NCBI GenBank assembly: GCA_041912175.1
Contig: JAYRNN010000320.1
Coordinates: 1-25,570 of the forward strand
Source: CAZAGA01 sp041912175
GTDB taxonomy: Bacteria > Chloroflexota > Anaerolineae > Anaerolineales > UBA4823
Length of the DNA stretch: 25,570 nucleotides
Direction of reading: 5' to 3'
Positions 15,101-22,270 of this stretch are shown piece by piece. A program made the translations under genes and the position numbers. The notes beneath the pieces were generated by a model, which ran no database searches, was not told where the DNA came from, and saw only the letters and a list, made by a program, of their open reading frames with translations. How positions within the stretch are numbered: the first letter of the stretch is position 1; the number at the start of each line of letters is the position of its first letter.

Positions 15101-15853
15101 ATGCAATCTGTTCAAGATTGGCACGCACGCTATGTGCAGCAGGCGCAGTGGACATCTCCGCTGCGCCAGTATCTTTATCAGAAAGCAGGCATACCCGGCG
15201 CGGGCAGCCTGTTGGAGGTAGGCTGCGGCACAGGGGCGCTCTTAATGGAATTGTCCGCGCAGGGCCAGGCCGATCTGCATGGTCTGGATATCAATCCTGA
15301 GAACCTGGATTTGTGCGCCCGAAACGCTCCGCAGGCTCGCCTGACATGCGGCGACGCCCACCGGCTGCCCTATCGCCAGGCGTCTTTCCAGGCGGTCATC
15401 TGCCACTACTTGTGCCTCTGGCTCGCCGACCCGGCCCGGGGTGTACAGGAAATGGCGCGCGTGGTCCGCCCAGGGGGATGGGTGTTGGCCCTGGCCGAAC
15501 CGGATTATGGGGGCAGGATTGACTCCCCGATCGAGCTCGCCGAAATGGGCCGTCTGCAGATGGATGCCCTGCGCCGCCAGGGCGCTGACCCAAGGATGGG
15601 TCGCCGGCTGGCCGGGCTGCTATCGGGCGGCGGGCTGACGCGGGTGGAGGCCGGCGTCATCGGAGGAGAATGGAAGTTCCCCGCTCCGGCGGAAAGCTGG
15701 CAGGCGGAATGGAAGGTGTTCGAGGCCGATCTTGAGGGCACGCTGGGGGCAGACAGGCTGGCATCATTGCGAGGGATCGATGCGCGCGCCTGGCGCAGCG
15801 GGGAGCGAATCCTTTACGTCCCCACGTTCTACGCCTGGGGCCGCAAAGAATAG
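15101..15853 (+). CDS. Class I SAM-dependent methyltransferase
   Basis: This 250-residue protein has the Rossmann-type methyltransferase fold. Motif I is LLEVGCGTGALL (37-48), the acidic end of strand 2 is HGLDINPENL (D63), then GDAHRLPYRQASFQAVIC, and VVRPGGWVLALAEPDYGG carries the post-motif segment. It resembles the Methyltransf_11/25 group, which acts on small molecules, quinones or peptides, so the substrate cannot be read from the sequence. It starts 9 bases after the pseudoenzyme gene and closes the co-directional series. A role in the same modification pathway is possible but rests only on position. It converges with the suf operon; only 19 bases separate the two stops. Confidence 0.88.
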   Translation: MQSVQDWHARYVQQAQWTSPLRQYLYQKAGIPGAGSLLEVGCGTGALLMELSAQGQADLHGLDINPENLDLCARNAPQARLTCGDAHRLPYRQASFQAVICHYLCLWLADPARGVQEMARVVRPGGWVLALAEPDYGGRIDSPIELAEMGRLQMDALRRQGADPRMGRRLAGLLSGGGLTRVEAGVIGGEWKFPAPAESWQAEWKVFEADLEGTLGADRLASLRGIDARAWRSGERILYVPTFYAWGRKE

Positions 15854-15872
15854 CAGGTATCTAAATCGAAAG

Positions 15873-16217
15873 TTATTTTGGAAGGCCGATTTGGACCTGG
15901 CCGTCTACAACGCGCACCGGGTAAGCGGGGATATCTACGATCGCCGGCAGCGATAAGACCTTGCCGTTCCGCACGTCGAACGTCGCCCCATGGCGCGGAC
16001 AAATAATCTCAAAGCCGTTCAGATCGCCATCCCCCAGTGGCCCATTATCATGCGAACAAACATCTGCGATGGCAAAAAGCTGGCCGCCGATATTGAAGAT
16101 GACGATCGGCTCGCCGTCGATCTCCACGAAGAGCCGCTCGCCGTTACCCAGCTCATCTTGTGCGGCCACTTCGATGAATTCACTCTCTTCTTCAGACAGT
16201 TTTGTATAGTTGTACAT
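15873..16217 (-). CDS. Small Rieske [2Fe-2S] ferredoxin-type protein
   Basis: This 114-residue protein is a single Rieske domain. The ligand boxes are CSHDNGPLGDG (C54, H56) and CPRHGATFDV (C73, H76), with a typical following GKVLSLPAIVDIPAYPVRV segment. There is no signal or membrane anchor, so it is a soluble ferredoxin of the NirD/BphF type. I chose the ATG at 16217, 7 bases after the scaffold gene's stop and after an AAGG site; an upstream start would overlap that gene. It is the last gene of the suf series. It may supply electrons for cluster assembly or be a client; both are inferences. Confidence 0.92.
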   Translation of the reverse strand: MYNYTKLSEEESEFIEVAAQDELGNGERLFVEIDGEPIVIFNIGGQLFAIADVCSHDNGPLGDGDLNGFEIICPRHGATFDVRNGKVLSLPAIVDIPAYPVRVVDGQVQIGLPK

Positions 16218-16224
16218 GGCGACC

Positions 16225-16620
16225 TTATTCCACCAAATCGTCGCTGGCCTCGCCCAAACCATATACGCCGGCTTTGAGCACTTTTAAGGACAGCAGGGCG
16301 CATTTCAGGCGCACAGGTCCAAGCTCAAGACCGAGCACATCCATCAAGTCGTCCTTGCTAAACGCTTTCACTTCGTCAAGCGATTTTCCGATCACGCTCT
16401 CCAGCAGCAAATCGGCTGAGGCCTGGGAGATCGCGCAGCCGTGCCCGTCAAAGGCAGCCTCAGCGACGCGCCCGGTTTCATCCAGGCGCAGATCGATGCG
16501 GATATGGTCGCCGCACAGCGGGTTATCATCTTCGAAAGAGATATCGTGCGGATCTAAACTGCCCCGATAATGGGGCATTTTATAGCGGTCAATTATCACT
16601 TCACGATAGAGATCATCCAT
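16225..16620 (-). CDS. sufU: SufU/IscU-like iron-sulfur scaffold or sulfur-transfer protein
   Basis: This 131-residue member of the IscU/SufU family should receive sulfur from SufS. The three conserved cysteines are C36 (NPLCGD, with D38), C62 (GHGCAIS) and C107 (RLKCALL). The spacing is notable: 45 residues from the second to the third cysteine, against about 62 in Bacillus SufU and 43 in IscU. It therefore lacks the usual SufU insert, yet has Lys in place of the IscU histidine before the last cysteine. The gene lies 6 bases after sufS and 7 bases before the Rieske gene. Its context favours SufU function. Confidence 0.92.
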   Translation of the reverse strand: MDDLYREVIIDRYKMPHYRGSLDPHDISFEDDNPLCGDHIRIDLRLDETGRVAEAAFDGHGCAISQASADLLLESVIGKSLDEVKAFSKDDLMDVLGLELGPVRLKCALLSLKVLKAGVYGLGEASDDLVE

Positions 16621-16626
16621 AGGTTT

Positions 16627-17868
16627 CTAGGGGCCAAAGACTTTTTTTACTTTATAGATGGATTCGGCGAGCTGGTCAACTTCCTGGGTCGTATTATACA
16701 AATAGAAGCTGGCGCGAGCCGTGGCCGGCAAATTGAATTTTTCATGCAGGGGCATGGCGCAATGGTGTCCGGCCCGAATGGCGACGCCATCGCTGTCGAG
16801 AATCTGGGAGATATCGTGCGGGTGGACGCCTGCCAGGGTAAATGAGACCACGCCGCCGCGATCATCCGCCAAAGGACCAAAGACTTTTACGCCGGGGATT
16901 TCTACCAGGCGTTCCAGGGCGTACTCGACCAGCGCGTGTTCGTGTTGGGCGATGCGCTGCATGCCCACCTGCACCAGGTAATCGATTGCCGCCCCAAAAC
17001 CGACTGCTTCGGCGATGGCCGGCGTGCCGGCTTCGAATTTATAGGGGATCTCATTGGGCGTGAAGGAGCGCAGGTGAACGCGCTTGATCATGTCGCCGCC
17101 GCCCATGAATGGCGGCATGGCTTCCAATAAATCTTTGCGCCCGTAAAGAACGCCGATGCCGGTTGGCCCGAGCATTTTGTGGGCCGAAAAAGCCAAAAAG
17201 TCGATCCCAAGCTCTTTAACGTCCACCGGGAAATGGGGCACAGACTGGGCGCCGTCGACAAGCGTGACCGCGCCGGCCTGGTGCGCCAGGCGGATGATCT
17301 CAGCGGCCGGGTTGATGGCGCCCAACACATTGGACATATGGGTGAAGCTGACCAGGCGCGGCTGCAGGTTCAAAATGCTGCGGTACGCTTCCAGGTCAAG
17401 GTAACCCTCCGGCGTGACAGGGATGAACTCGAGGCGCAAGTTCCGCTCGGCGGCCAGGATCTGCCAGGGGACCAGGTTCGAATGATGTTCCATCTCGGTC
17501 AACACGACCACGTCGCCGGCTTTTAAGTTAGCGCGGCCCCAGGTATAAGCCACCAGGTTGATCGACTCGGTTGTGTTGCGGGTGAAAATCACCTGGCGCG
17601 CGGCGGGCGCATTGATGAATTTCGCCACACGCTCGCGGGCGTTTTCATAGAGCGCGGTCGCTTCCTCTGCCAGGACATGGATGCCACGGTGGATGTTGGC
17701 GTTGGAGTGCGTGTAAAAATCGTCCATCGCCTGGATCACAGCGGCCGGTTTCTGGCTGGTGGCGGTCGAATCCAGATAAACCAGGCGCACTCCAGGCCGG
17801 ACTTCGCGCTGCAGGATCGGAAAATCTGAACGTATCTTTTCGATATTTAGGTATTCAAGCGTTGTCAT
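16627..17868 (-). CDS. sufS: Cysteine desulfurase SufS
   Basis: This 413-residue PLP enzyme takes sulfur from cysteine for cluster assembly. The PLP lysine is K231 in FSAHKMLGPTGIGVLYG, the catalytic cysteine is C370 in RAGHHCAMPLH, and other group II desulfurase marks are YLDSTATSQKP, FTRNTTESINLVA, TEMEHHSNLVPW and VDGAQSVPH. Length is normal for SufS. I chose the ATG at 17868 (MTTLEYLNIEKIRSDFP); a TTG three codons upstream is possible. It follows the unknown 110-residue gene by 23 bases and precedes the scaffold gene by 6. Confidence 0.95.
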   Translation of the reverse strand: MTTLEYLNIEKIRSDFPILQREVRPGVRLVYLDSTATSQKPAAVIQAMDDFYTHSNANIHRGIHVLAEEATALYENARERVAKFINAPAARQVIFTRNTTESINLVAYTWGRANLKAGDVVVLTEMEHHSNLVPWQILAAERNLRLEFIPVTPEGYLDLEAYRSILNLQPRLVSFTHMSNVLGAINPAAEIIRLAHQAGAVTLVDGAQSVPHFPVDVKELGIDFLAFSAHKMLGPTGIGVLYGRKDLLEAMPPFMGGGDMIKRVHLRSFTPNEIPYKFEAGTPAIAEAVGFGAAIDYLVQVGMQRIAQHEHALVEYALERLVEIPGVKVFGPLADDRGGVVSFTLAGVHPHDISQILDSDGVAIRAGHHCAMPLHEKFNLPATARASFYLYNTTQEVDQLAESIYKVKKVFGP

Positions 17869-17891
17869 GCGTTTCAACCTGGATCAAGAGA

Positions 17892-18224
17892 CTAATCTTC
17901 TTGATTCGCTTTCTCTGGGCGGCCAACCGGGCGAGGTCGGGCTCGCCTGCGGCGGCGTATGGCAGGACGAATATTATGCGAATCCTTGGGGCACCATAAA
18001 ACATGGTCCGGCACCATCCAACCATCCGTCAGATAAACGTTTTCTTGGAATTGTATGGCCAACATTTTTGGGTCAACCTGGACGACGGTGCCTTCCAACC
18101 AATCGCGGACGCGGTTACCATTTCGGTCGTGATCGCAATATACTTCGATCCGGTCCCCTACCTGGAAGGCTTCTTCCCGGTTGGGAGCGCTTGTAAAATA
18201 TAGACCTGGCAAAGCTCCCTCCAT
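17892..18224 (-). CDS. Unknown 110-residue protein within the suf operon
   Basis: I do not recognise this protein. Residues about 20-80 (GDRIEVYCDHDRNGNRVRDW, then EGTVVQVDPKMLAIQF and VYLTDGWMVPDHVLWCP) look like a compact beta-rich, SH3-like module. The end is strongly basic (IRPAIRRRRRARPRPVGRPE), suited to bind nucleic acid or an acidic partner. Two cysteines are present (about 29 and 77), too few for a clear cluster site. It lies between sufD and sufS in the same direction. The ATG at 18224 has no good ribosome site; a TTG four codons in, just after GGAGGGA, is an alternative start. No longer frame competes on either strand, which supports it as a real gene. Confidence 0.65.
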   Translation of the reverse strand: MEGALPGLYFTSAPNREEAFQVGDRIEVYCDHDRNGNRVRDWLEGTVVQVDPKMLAIQFQENVYLTDGWMVPDHVLWCPKDSHNIRPAIRRRRRARPRPVGRPEKANQED

Positions 18225-18253
18225 TCATTTTACTATCAAAGAAAAATACCAAA

Positions 18254-18279
18254 GGCGAGCCGTATTTTTCCGTCTCGCC
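18254..18279 (-). terminator. Terminator-like hairpin between sufD and the downstream suf genes
   Basis: On the minus strand GGCGAG-14-CTCGCC (with an inner CG/CG pair) is followed by TTTGGTATTTTTC. It lies between the sufD stop and the unknown 110-residue gene, so it may reduce read-through into that gene, sufS, the scaffold and the Rieske gene. The U-run is broken, so it may be only partial. Confidence 0.5.
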
Positions 18280-18317
18280 AAGGTTTGGCAAATAATAGAT
18301 TGTTTTTATTTGAGCAG

Positions 18318-19670
18318 CTAGCCCATTTTTTCGGTGATCGCCTCTTGAAAACGAGAACGAACGCCTTCAAATGGGATTCGTTGCATAATCGGATCAAAGA
18401 AACCCTCGACGATCAGGCGTTCCGCCTCCGGGTATGGGATACCCCGGCTGCGCAGATAAAAGACCTGATCCGCGTCAATTTTACCAACCGTTGCGCCATG
18501 TGTACAGCGCACATCGTCGGCCAATATTTCCAGGCCGGGGATCGAGTCGGAGCGGGCCTGCTCGCTCAATACCAGGTTACGGTTAGCCTGGTAACCATCC
18601 GTCTTTTGAGCGCCGGGCGCCACGTAAATCATGCCCTGCCATACCGAGCGGCTCTGGTCGCGCAGCGCGCCCTTATAAAGCAAATCGCTGGTGGTATGCG
18701 GCGCGAGGTGGTTCTGCTGGGTATCCAGGTCGAGATGCTGCTTGCCGTCGGCAAAGTAGAAACCAGACATGCGCCCGCTGGCGCCCTGGCCCGCCAAATC
18801 CAGGTCGGAGAAATTCTTGGTGACCTGGCTGCCCAACGCGCCAAAAATCCAATCCAGATTCCCATCACGCTCCACACGCGCGCGCTCGTGAGAGAAATTC
18901 CAGACGTGCTCGCCCCAAGATTGCAGCTCGACAAAGCGTAAATTCGCTCCGCTTTCGACCGCCAGCTCCACCAGTCCGGCGTGCAGGCTTTGCCCTTCCG
19001 GCTCGGTGTGCGAGGCGAATTCATGGACATAAGTCAATGAAGCGCCTTGATCGACCAATACCAGGATGTGTGAGAAGTAGGCGATGCCTGCCCCGGGGCC
19101 CCAAAAGATACTGTGCAGGGGTTGGTCGACATCGACCCCGCGCGGGATATAAACGAATACGCCCTTGCGCGCCATGGTTGCGGCCAACGCGCCAAACTTG
19201 CCTTCGTCTGGACGCACCACCTTTCCCAAGATACGCTCCAGGAGCTGTGGATATTGGCGTTCGGCGGTCGCCAGGTCGGTGAAGACAACCCCTTTGGCCG
19301 CCAGCTCGGGGTTGAGCTCGACGCTGGACTGGCCCGGGCCAAGGATGATCTGGCCGCCATGCCGCTCGCCGGCCAATGGCTGGAGCAGCTCGTCGGGGAC
19401 GGCGGCGAATTTTTGCGTCGCTACCGGCAAACGGAATCGCCCAGGCTGCAGGGCGCGCAGGTCGGTTCGCCGCCAGGATTCCTCGGAGGTGGTTGGAACA
19501 GGCAGACGCTCGAATGCCTCCCAGGCGCGCGCCCGGTAATCGACCAGGAATTGCGGATAAGCGCCCGTCTCGGCCAGCGCGGGGACGTCCTGGCGGGTAA
19601 AATAAAAATCTTGCGTGGTGTCCGCACGCTCAACGCGCCGGCTGCGGGTGACAACAGTACGATTCGCCAT
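18318..19670 (-). CDS. sufD: Fe-S cluster assembly protein SufD
   Basis: This 450-residue protein is a subunit of the SufBCD scaffold. The C-terminal beta-helix part carries the conserved block DDVRCTHGATVGKIDADQ, which includes the Cys and His that match E. coli SufD C358 and H360, followed by VFYLRSRGIPYPEAERLIVEGFF. The middle has GVFVYIPRGVDVDQPLHSIF and the N-terminus the ESWRRTDLRAL motif. The start ATG at 19670 is 2 bases after the sufB stop, so the pair is probably coupled. The degenerate N-terminal half and overall length are normal for SufD. Confidence 0.94.
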   Translation of the reverse strand: MANRTVVTRSRRVERADTTQDFYFTRQDVPALAETGAYPQFLVDYRARAWEAFERLPVPTTSEESWRRTDLRALQPGRFRLPVATQKFAAVPDELLQPLAGERHGGQIILGPGQSSVELNPELAAKGVVFTDLATAERQYPQLLERILGKVVRPDEGKFGALAATMARKGVFVYIPRGVDVDQPLHSIFWGPGAGIAYFSHILVLVDQGASLTYVHEFASHTEPEGQSLHAGLVELAVESGANLRFVELQSWGEHVWNFSHERARVERDGNLDWIFGALGSQVTKNFSDLDLAGQGASGRMSGFYFADGKQHLDLDTQQNHLAPHTTSDLLYKGALRDQSRSVWQGMIYVAPGAQKTDGYQANRNLVLSEQARSDSIPGLEILADDVRCTHGATVGKIDADQVFYLRSRGIPYPEAERLIVEGFFDPIMQRIPFEGVRSRFQEAITEKMG

Positions 19671-19672
19671 AG

Positions 19673-21076
19673 CTAACCTATCGAGCCTTCCATCTGTAAC
19701 TGGATCAGGCGGTTCATTTCAATTGCATATTCCATGGGTAGTTCTTTGACCAGGGGTTCGATAAAGCCGGAGACGACCATCGTGGTGGCTTCTTCTTCAC
19801 TCAGGCCGCGGCTCATCAGGTAAAAGAGCTGTTCCTCGCCCACCTTCGAGACCGAGGCTTCGTGCCCGATCGTCACGTCCTGCTCATCGACCTCGATATA
19901 GGGATAGGTGTCGGAGCGAGCTTTATCGTCTAACAACAACGCGTCGCAGACCACGTTCGATTTGACGCTGTTGGAGCCTTTATATACCTTCAAAAGACCG
20001 CGGTACGAAGCCCGGCCCGAGCCACGGCTGATCGATTTTGAGGTGATCTTGCTGCTGGTGTTGGGCGCGGCGTGGATGACCTTTCCGCCGGTGTCCTGGT
20101 GTTGGCCAGGACCGGCAAACGCCATGGAGAGGATTTCGCCATGTGCGCCTGGGCCGATCAGGTAACAGGAGGGGTATTTCATGGTCAGCTTCGAGCCCAG
20201 GTTGGCGTCAACCCATTCCATCGTGCCATGTTCGTGCACCAGGGCGCGTTGGGTCACCAGGTTATAAACGTTGGTGGACCAGTTTTGGATGGTGGTATAG
20301 CGCACACGCGCGCCGCGCTTGACGACGATTTCAATCACCCCGCTGTGAAAAGAATCGGTGGTGTAAATCGGCGCCGTGCAGCCCTCGACGTAGTGCACCT
20401 GCGCCCCTTCATCGGCAATGATGATGGTGCGCTCGAACTGGCCGATATTGGCGGCGTTCAAACGAAAATAAGCCTGCAGCGGCAATTCAACTTTTATTCC
20501 CTTGGGGATGTAAATGAAGGAGCCGCCAGACCAGACCGCGCTATTGAGGGCGGCGAACTTATTATCCTCGATCGGGATCACGGTTCCAAAATATTCACGG
20601 AACAGGTCTGGGTGCTTGCGCAGCCCATCTTCAATGCTCAAGAAGATCACGCCCTGTTTCTCGAGATTCTCATGAATCTTATGGTAGACCATCTCCGATT
20701 CGTACTGCGCGCCGACCCCGGCCAGGAATTTACGCTCTGCCTCGGGGATGCCCAGGCGGTCGAATGTATTTTTGATCGTATCGGGGACATCTTCCCATGA
20801 TTTGGCCTCCGCCTCCATCGGGCGGACGTAATAATAGATATCGTCCAGGTTGAGCTTGGAGAGATCTGGGCCCCAGGTGGGCATGGGCCTTTTTTGAAAA
20901 TGATCGAGCGCCTTGAGGCGAAAATCTAACATCCACTGGGGTTCGCCCTTCATGGCAGAGATCTGCTCGACAATCTCACGATCCAATCCCTTGCGCGATT
21001 TGAACACCGCCGTCTCGGGATCGCTAAAACCAAACTGGTACTCCCCAATCCCTTCCAAAAGTTTTGCATCACTCAT
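19673..21076 (-). CDS. sufB: Fe-S cluster assembly protein SufB
   Basis: This 467-residue protein is the main scaffold subunit of SufBCD. Diagnostic blocks are GGSFIYIPKGIKVELPLQAYF, VHYVEGCTAPIYTTDSFHSGVIEI, NVVCDALLLDDKARSDTYPYIEV (matching the C405 region of E. coli SufB) and HEASVSKVGEEQLFYLMSRGLSEEEAT. I chose the ATG at 21076 because GGAGGTG lies 5 bases before it; an in-frame start 8 codons upstream lacks such a site. A gap of 64 bases with no notable feature separates it from sufC. Order C-B-D is the usual one in bacteria with this system. Confidence 0.96.
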   Translation of the reverse strand: MSDAKLLEGIGEYQFGFSDPETAVFKSRKGLDREIVEQISAMKGEPQWMLDFRLKALDHFQKRPMPTWGPDLSKLNLDDIYYYVRPMEAEAKSWEDVPDTIKNTFDRLGIPEAERKFLAGVGAQYESEMVYHKIHENLEKQGVIFLSIEDGLRKHPDLFREYFGTVIPIEDNKFAALNSAVWSGGSFIYIPKGIKVELPLQAYFRLNAANIGQFERTIIIADEGAQVHYVEGCTAPIYTTDSFHSGVIEIVVKRGARVRYTTIQNWSTNVYNLVTQRALVHEHGTMEWVDANLGSKLTMKYPSCYLIGPGAHGEILSMAFAGPGQHQDTGGKVIHAAPNTSSKITSKSISRGSGRASYRGLLKVYKGSNSVKSNVVCDALLLDDKARSDTYPYIEVDEQDVTIGHEASVSKVGEEQLFYLMSRGLSEEEATTMVVSGFIEPLVKELPMEYAIEMNRLIQLQMEGSIG

Positions 21077-21140
21077 CGTACACCTCCGGCAAGCTTGCAC
21101 TCATGCAGCATTTGCCTGGGAAAAGTCGCCATCGATACCA

Positions 21141-21917
21141 TTAAGCCGCAACGGCTTCGCCGTTCTTTTCGCGTAACCAATCATAACCATGCTCTTCCAG
21201 ATGCAGGGCCAGCTCTGGGCCGCCCGTCTCAACGATCCGGCCGTCCAGCATGATATGGACAAAATCTGGTTTGACGTAATTCAACATGCGCTGATAATGG
21301 GTGATCAAGAGCACGCCCAGACTGGGGCCGCGCAGGGTATTAATCCCTTCCGAGACAATCCGCAGGGCATCGATATCCAAACCGGAGTCGGTCTCGTCCA
21401 TGACGGCAATTTCCGGCTGCAGCATGGCCATTTGCAACACTTCGGCGCGCTTCTTCTCTCCGCCCGAAAAGCCTTCGTTCAAATACCTGCCTGCAAAAGA
21501 ATGATCCATTTTTAGCAAATCCATTTTGTCTTTGAGCAGGCGGCGAAATTCGGGAATGGAGATGCCTTTATCTTCAGGATTAATGGATTTTCGCTTGGCA
21601 TTGACCGCCGTGCGCAGAAAATTTGCCACGGTCACACCCGGGATGGATACCGGGTACTGGAAGGCCAGGAACAGTCCCAGGTGAGAACGAACGTCCGGCT
21701 CCAGGTCAACCAGATTCTGGTCCTTGAAGCAGATTTCGCCTTCGGTTACTGCAAATTGCGGGTGGCCCATCAACGTATTGGCCAGGGTCGACTTACCCGT
21801 GCCATTGGGGCCCATAATGGCATGTACTTCGCCTTGTTTTACGGTGAGGTTGACGCCTTTTAAGATTTCACGATCATCGATGCCGACATGCAGGTTACGG
21901 ATATCGATCTGGGACAT
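21141..21917 (-). CDS. sufC: Fe-S assembly ATPase SufC
   Basis: This 258-residue ABC-type ATPase powers the SufBCD complex. Walker A is GPNGTGKST (36-44), the Q-loop is LFLAFQYPVSIPGV, the signature is GFSGGEKKRAEVLQM, Walker B is AVMDETDSGLDID (with the SufC-specific DETDSGLD) and the switch histidine is in LLITHYQRML. Length is normal. AAGGAG lies 8 bases before the ATG at 21917. It is the first gene of the suf operon and is served by the two tandem promoters in the divergent gap. Confidence 0.97.
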   Translation of the reverse strand: MSQIDIRNLHVGIDDREILKGVNLTVKQGEVHAIMGPNGTGKSTLANTLMGHPQFAVTEGEICFKDQNLVDLEPDVRSHLGLFLAFQYPVSIPGVTVANFLRTAVNAKRKSINPEDKGISIPEFRRLLKDKMDLLKMDHSFAGRYLNEGFSGGEKKRAEVLQMAMLQPEIAVMDETDSGLDIDALRIVSEGINTLRGPSLGVLLITHYQRMLNYVKPDFVHIMLDGRIVETGGPELALHLEEHGYDWLREKNGEAVAA

Positions 21918-21953
21918 ATCACTTGCTCCTTCAAAAAACGTTATTCATTAATA

Positions 21954-21966
21954 TTATCGGTGATAA
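21954..21966. promoter_or_regulatory. Small inverted repeat in the sufC leader
   Basis: TTATC-GGT-GATAA lies between the downstream suf promoter and the sufC start. It is a short perfect inverted repeat and could be a protein site or chance in AT-rich DNA. Confidence 0.25.
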
Positions 21967-22010
21967 CCGCTGAGATTTTGGGGTTGCGTAAATTTTCTCA
22001 AAACCGCGCA

Positions 22011-22039
22011 ATTATAGCTTTGTTGTTTTGTTCCGTCAA
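22011..22039 (-). promoter_or_regulatory. suf operon promoter, proximal copy
   Basis: On the minus strand TTGACG (22039-22034), 17 bases, then TATAAT (22016-22011). The -35 is directly preceded by CTAAATA, within a perfect inverted repeat ATATTTA-GCA-TAAATAT (plus strand 22039-22055). Transcription would begin about 85-90 bases before sufC. Confidence 0.8.
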
Positions 22040-22072
22040 TATTTAGCATAAATATCTAATAAATTCAAATTG

Positions 22073-22101
22073 ATTATAGCCCCAGTATCGAAAATCGTCA
22101 A
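22073..22101 (-). promoter_or_regulatory. suf operon promoter, distal copy
   Basis: On the minus strand TTGACG (22101-22096), 17 bases, then TATAAT (22078-22073). Hexamers and spacing equal those of the proximal copy 62 bp downstream, and the upstream box (ACTAAATATTATTGACG) differs from the proximal one mainly by a 3-base insertion. This looks like a duplicated promoter/operator module. Confidence 0.75.
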
Positions 22102-22102
22102 T

Positions 22103-22130
22103 AATATTTAGTATAATAATCTTAAATATT
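22103..22130. promoter_or_regulatory. Candidate operator shared by the divergent suf and regulator promoters
   Basis: Inverted repeat AATATTTA-12-TAAATATT. One arm abuts the -35 of the distal suf promoter and the other overlaps the -35 of the plus-strand promoter, so one bound dimer could control both directions. It does not match CAAC-6-GTTG, the site I know for cyanobacterial SufR. Confidence 0.5.
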
Positions 22131-22157
22131 GACAAAAATTCTGGCTGATGCTATACT
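22129..22157 (+). promoter_or_regulatory. Promoter of the SufR-like regulator gene
   Basis: TTGACA (22129-22134), 17 bases, then TATACT (22152-22157): a near-consensus sigma-70 promoter. The -35 forms the end of TAAATATTGACA, the same box found at the suf promoters on the other strand. Confidence 0.8.
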
Positions 22158-22176
22158 GGTGGCGTAGATTAACGTC

Positions 22177-22243
22177 AGGTTGGGATGGAGGTTTATTTGA
22201 GTGGCTTCGCCGCTCAAATAAACCTCAAAATAGCAACCTTTTT
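22177..22243 (+). other. Long hairpin with U-run in the regulator leader
   Basis: An inner stem of 18 pairs (22188-22205 with 22209-22226, one G-T pair, loop TTC) is enclosed by a 6-bp outer stem AGGTTG/CAACCT and followed by TTTTT at 22239-22243. It lies between the plus-strand promoter and the regulator ATG. It has the shape of an intrinsic terminator, so it could attenuate the regulator gene or stop stray transcripts. A small inverted-repeat element is another reading. Confidence 0.55.
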
Positions 22244-22270
22244 ATTGTCCCGTGAGCAGGATGATGTCGT

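Noticed and set aside
18285..18941. 218-codon open frame on the plus strand opposite sufD
   Set aside because: It is antisense to a strongly conserved protein, has no recognisable motif and no ribosome site; high-GC shadow frame.
20072..20800. 242-codon open frame on the plus strand opposite sufB
   Set aside because: Mirror of a conserved coding region with no family signature; shadow frame.
21090..21099. 10-bp palindrome GCAAGCTTGC between sufC and sufB
   Set aside because: Too short to support a function without other evidence.
22034..22101. Known cyanobacterial SufR site (CAAC-6-GTTG) in the suf gap
   Set aside because: I looked for it on both strands and did not find a match; a different AT-rich box is repeated instead.
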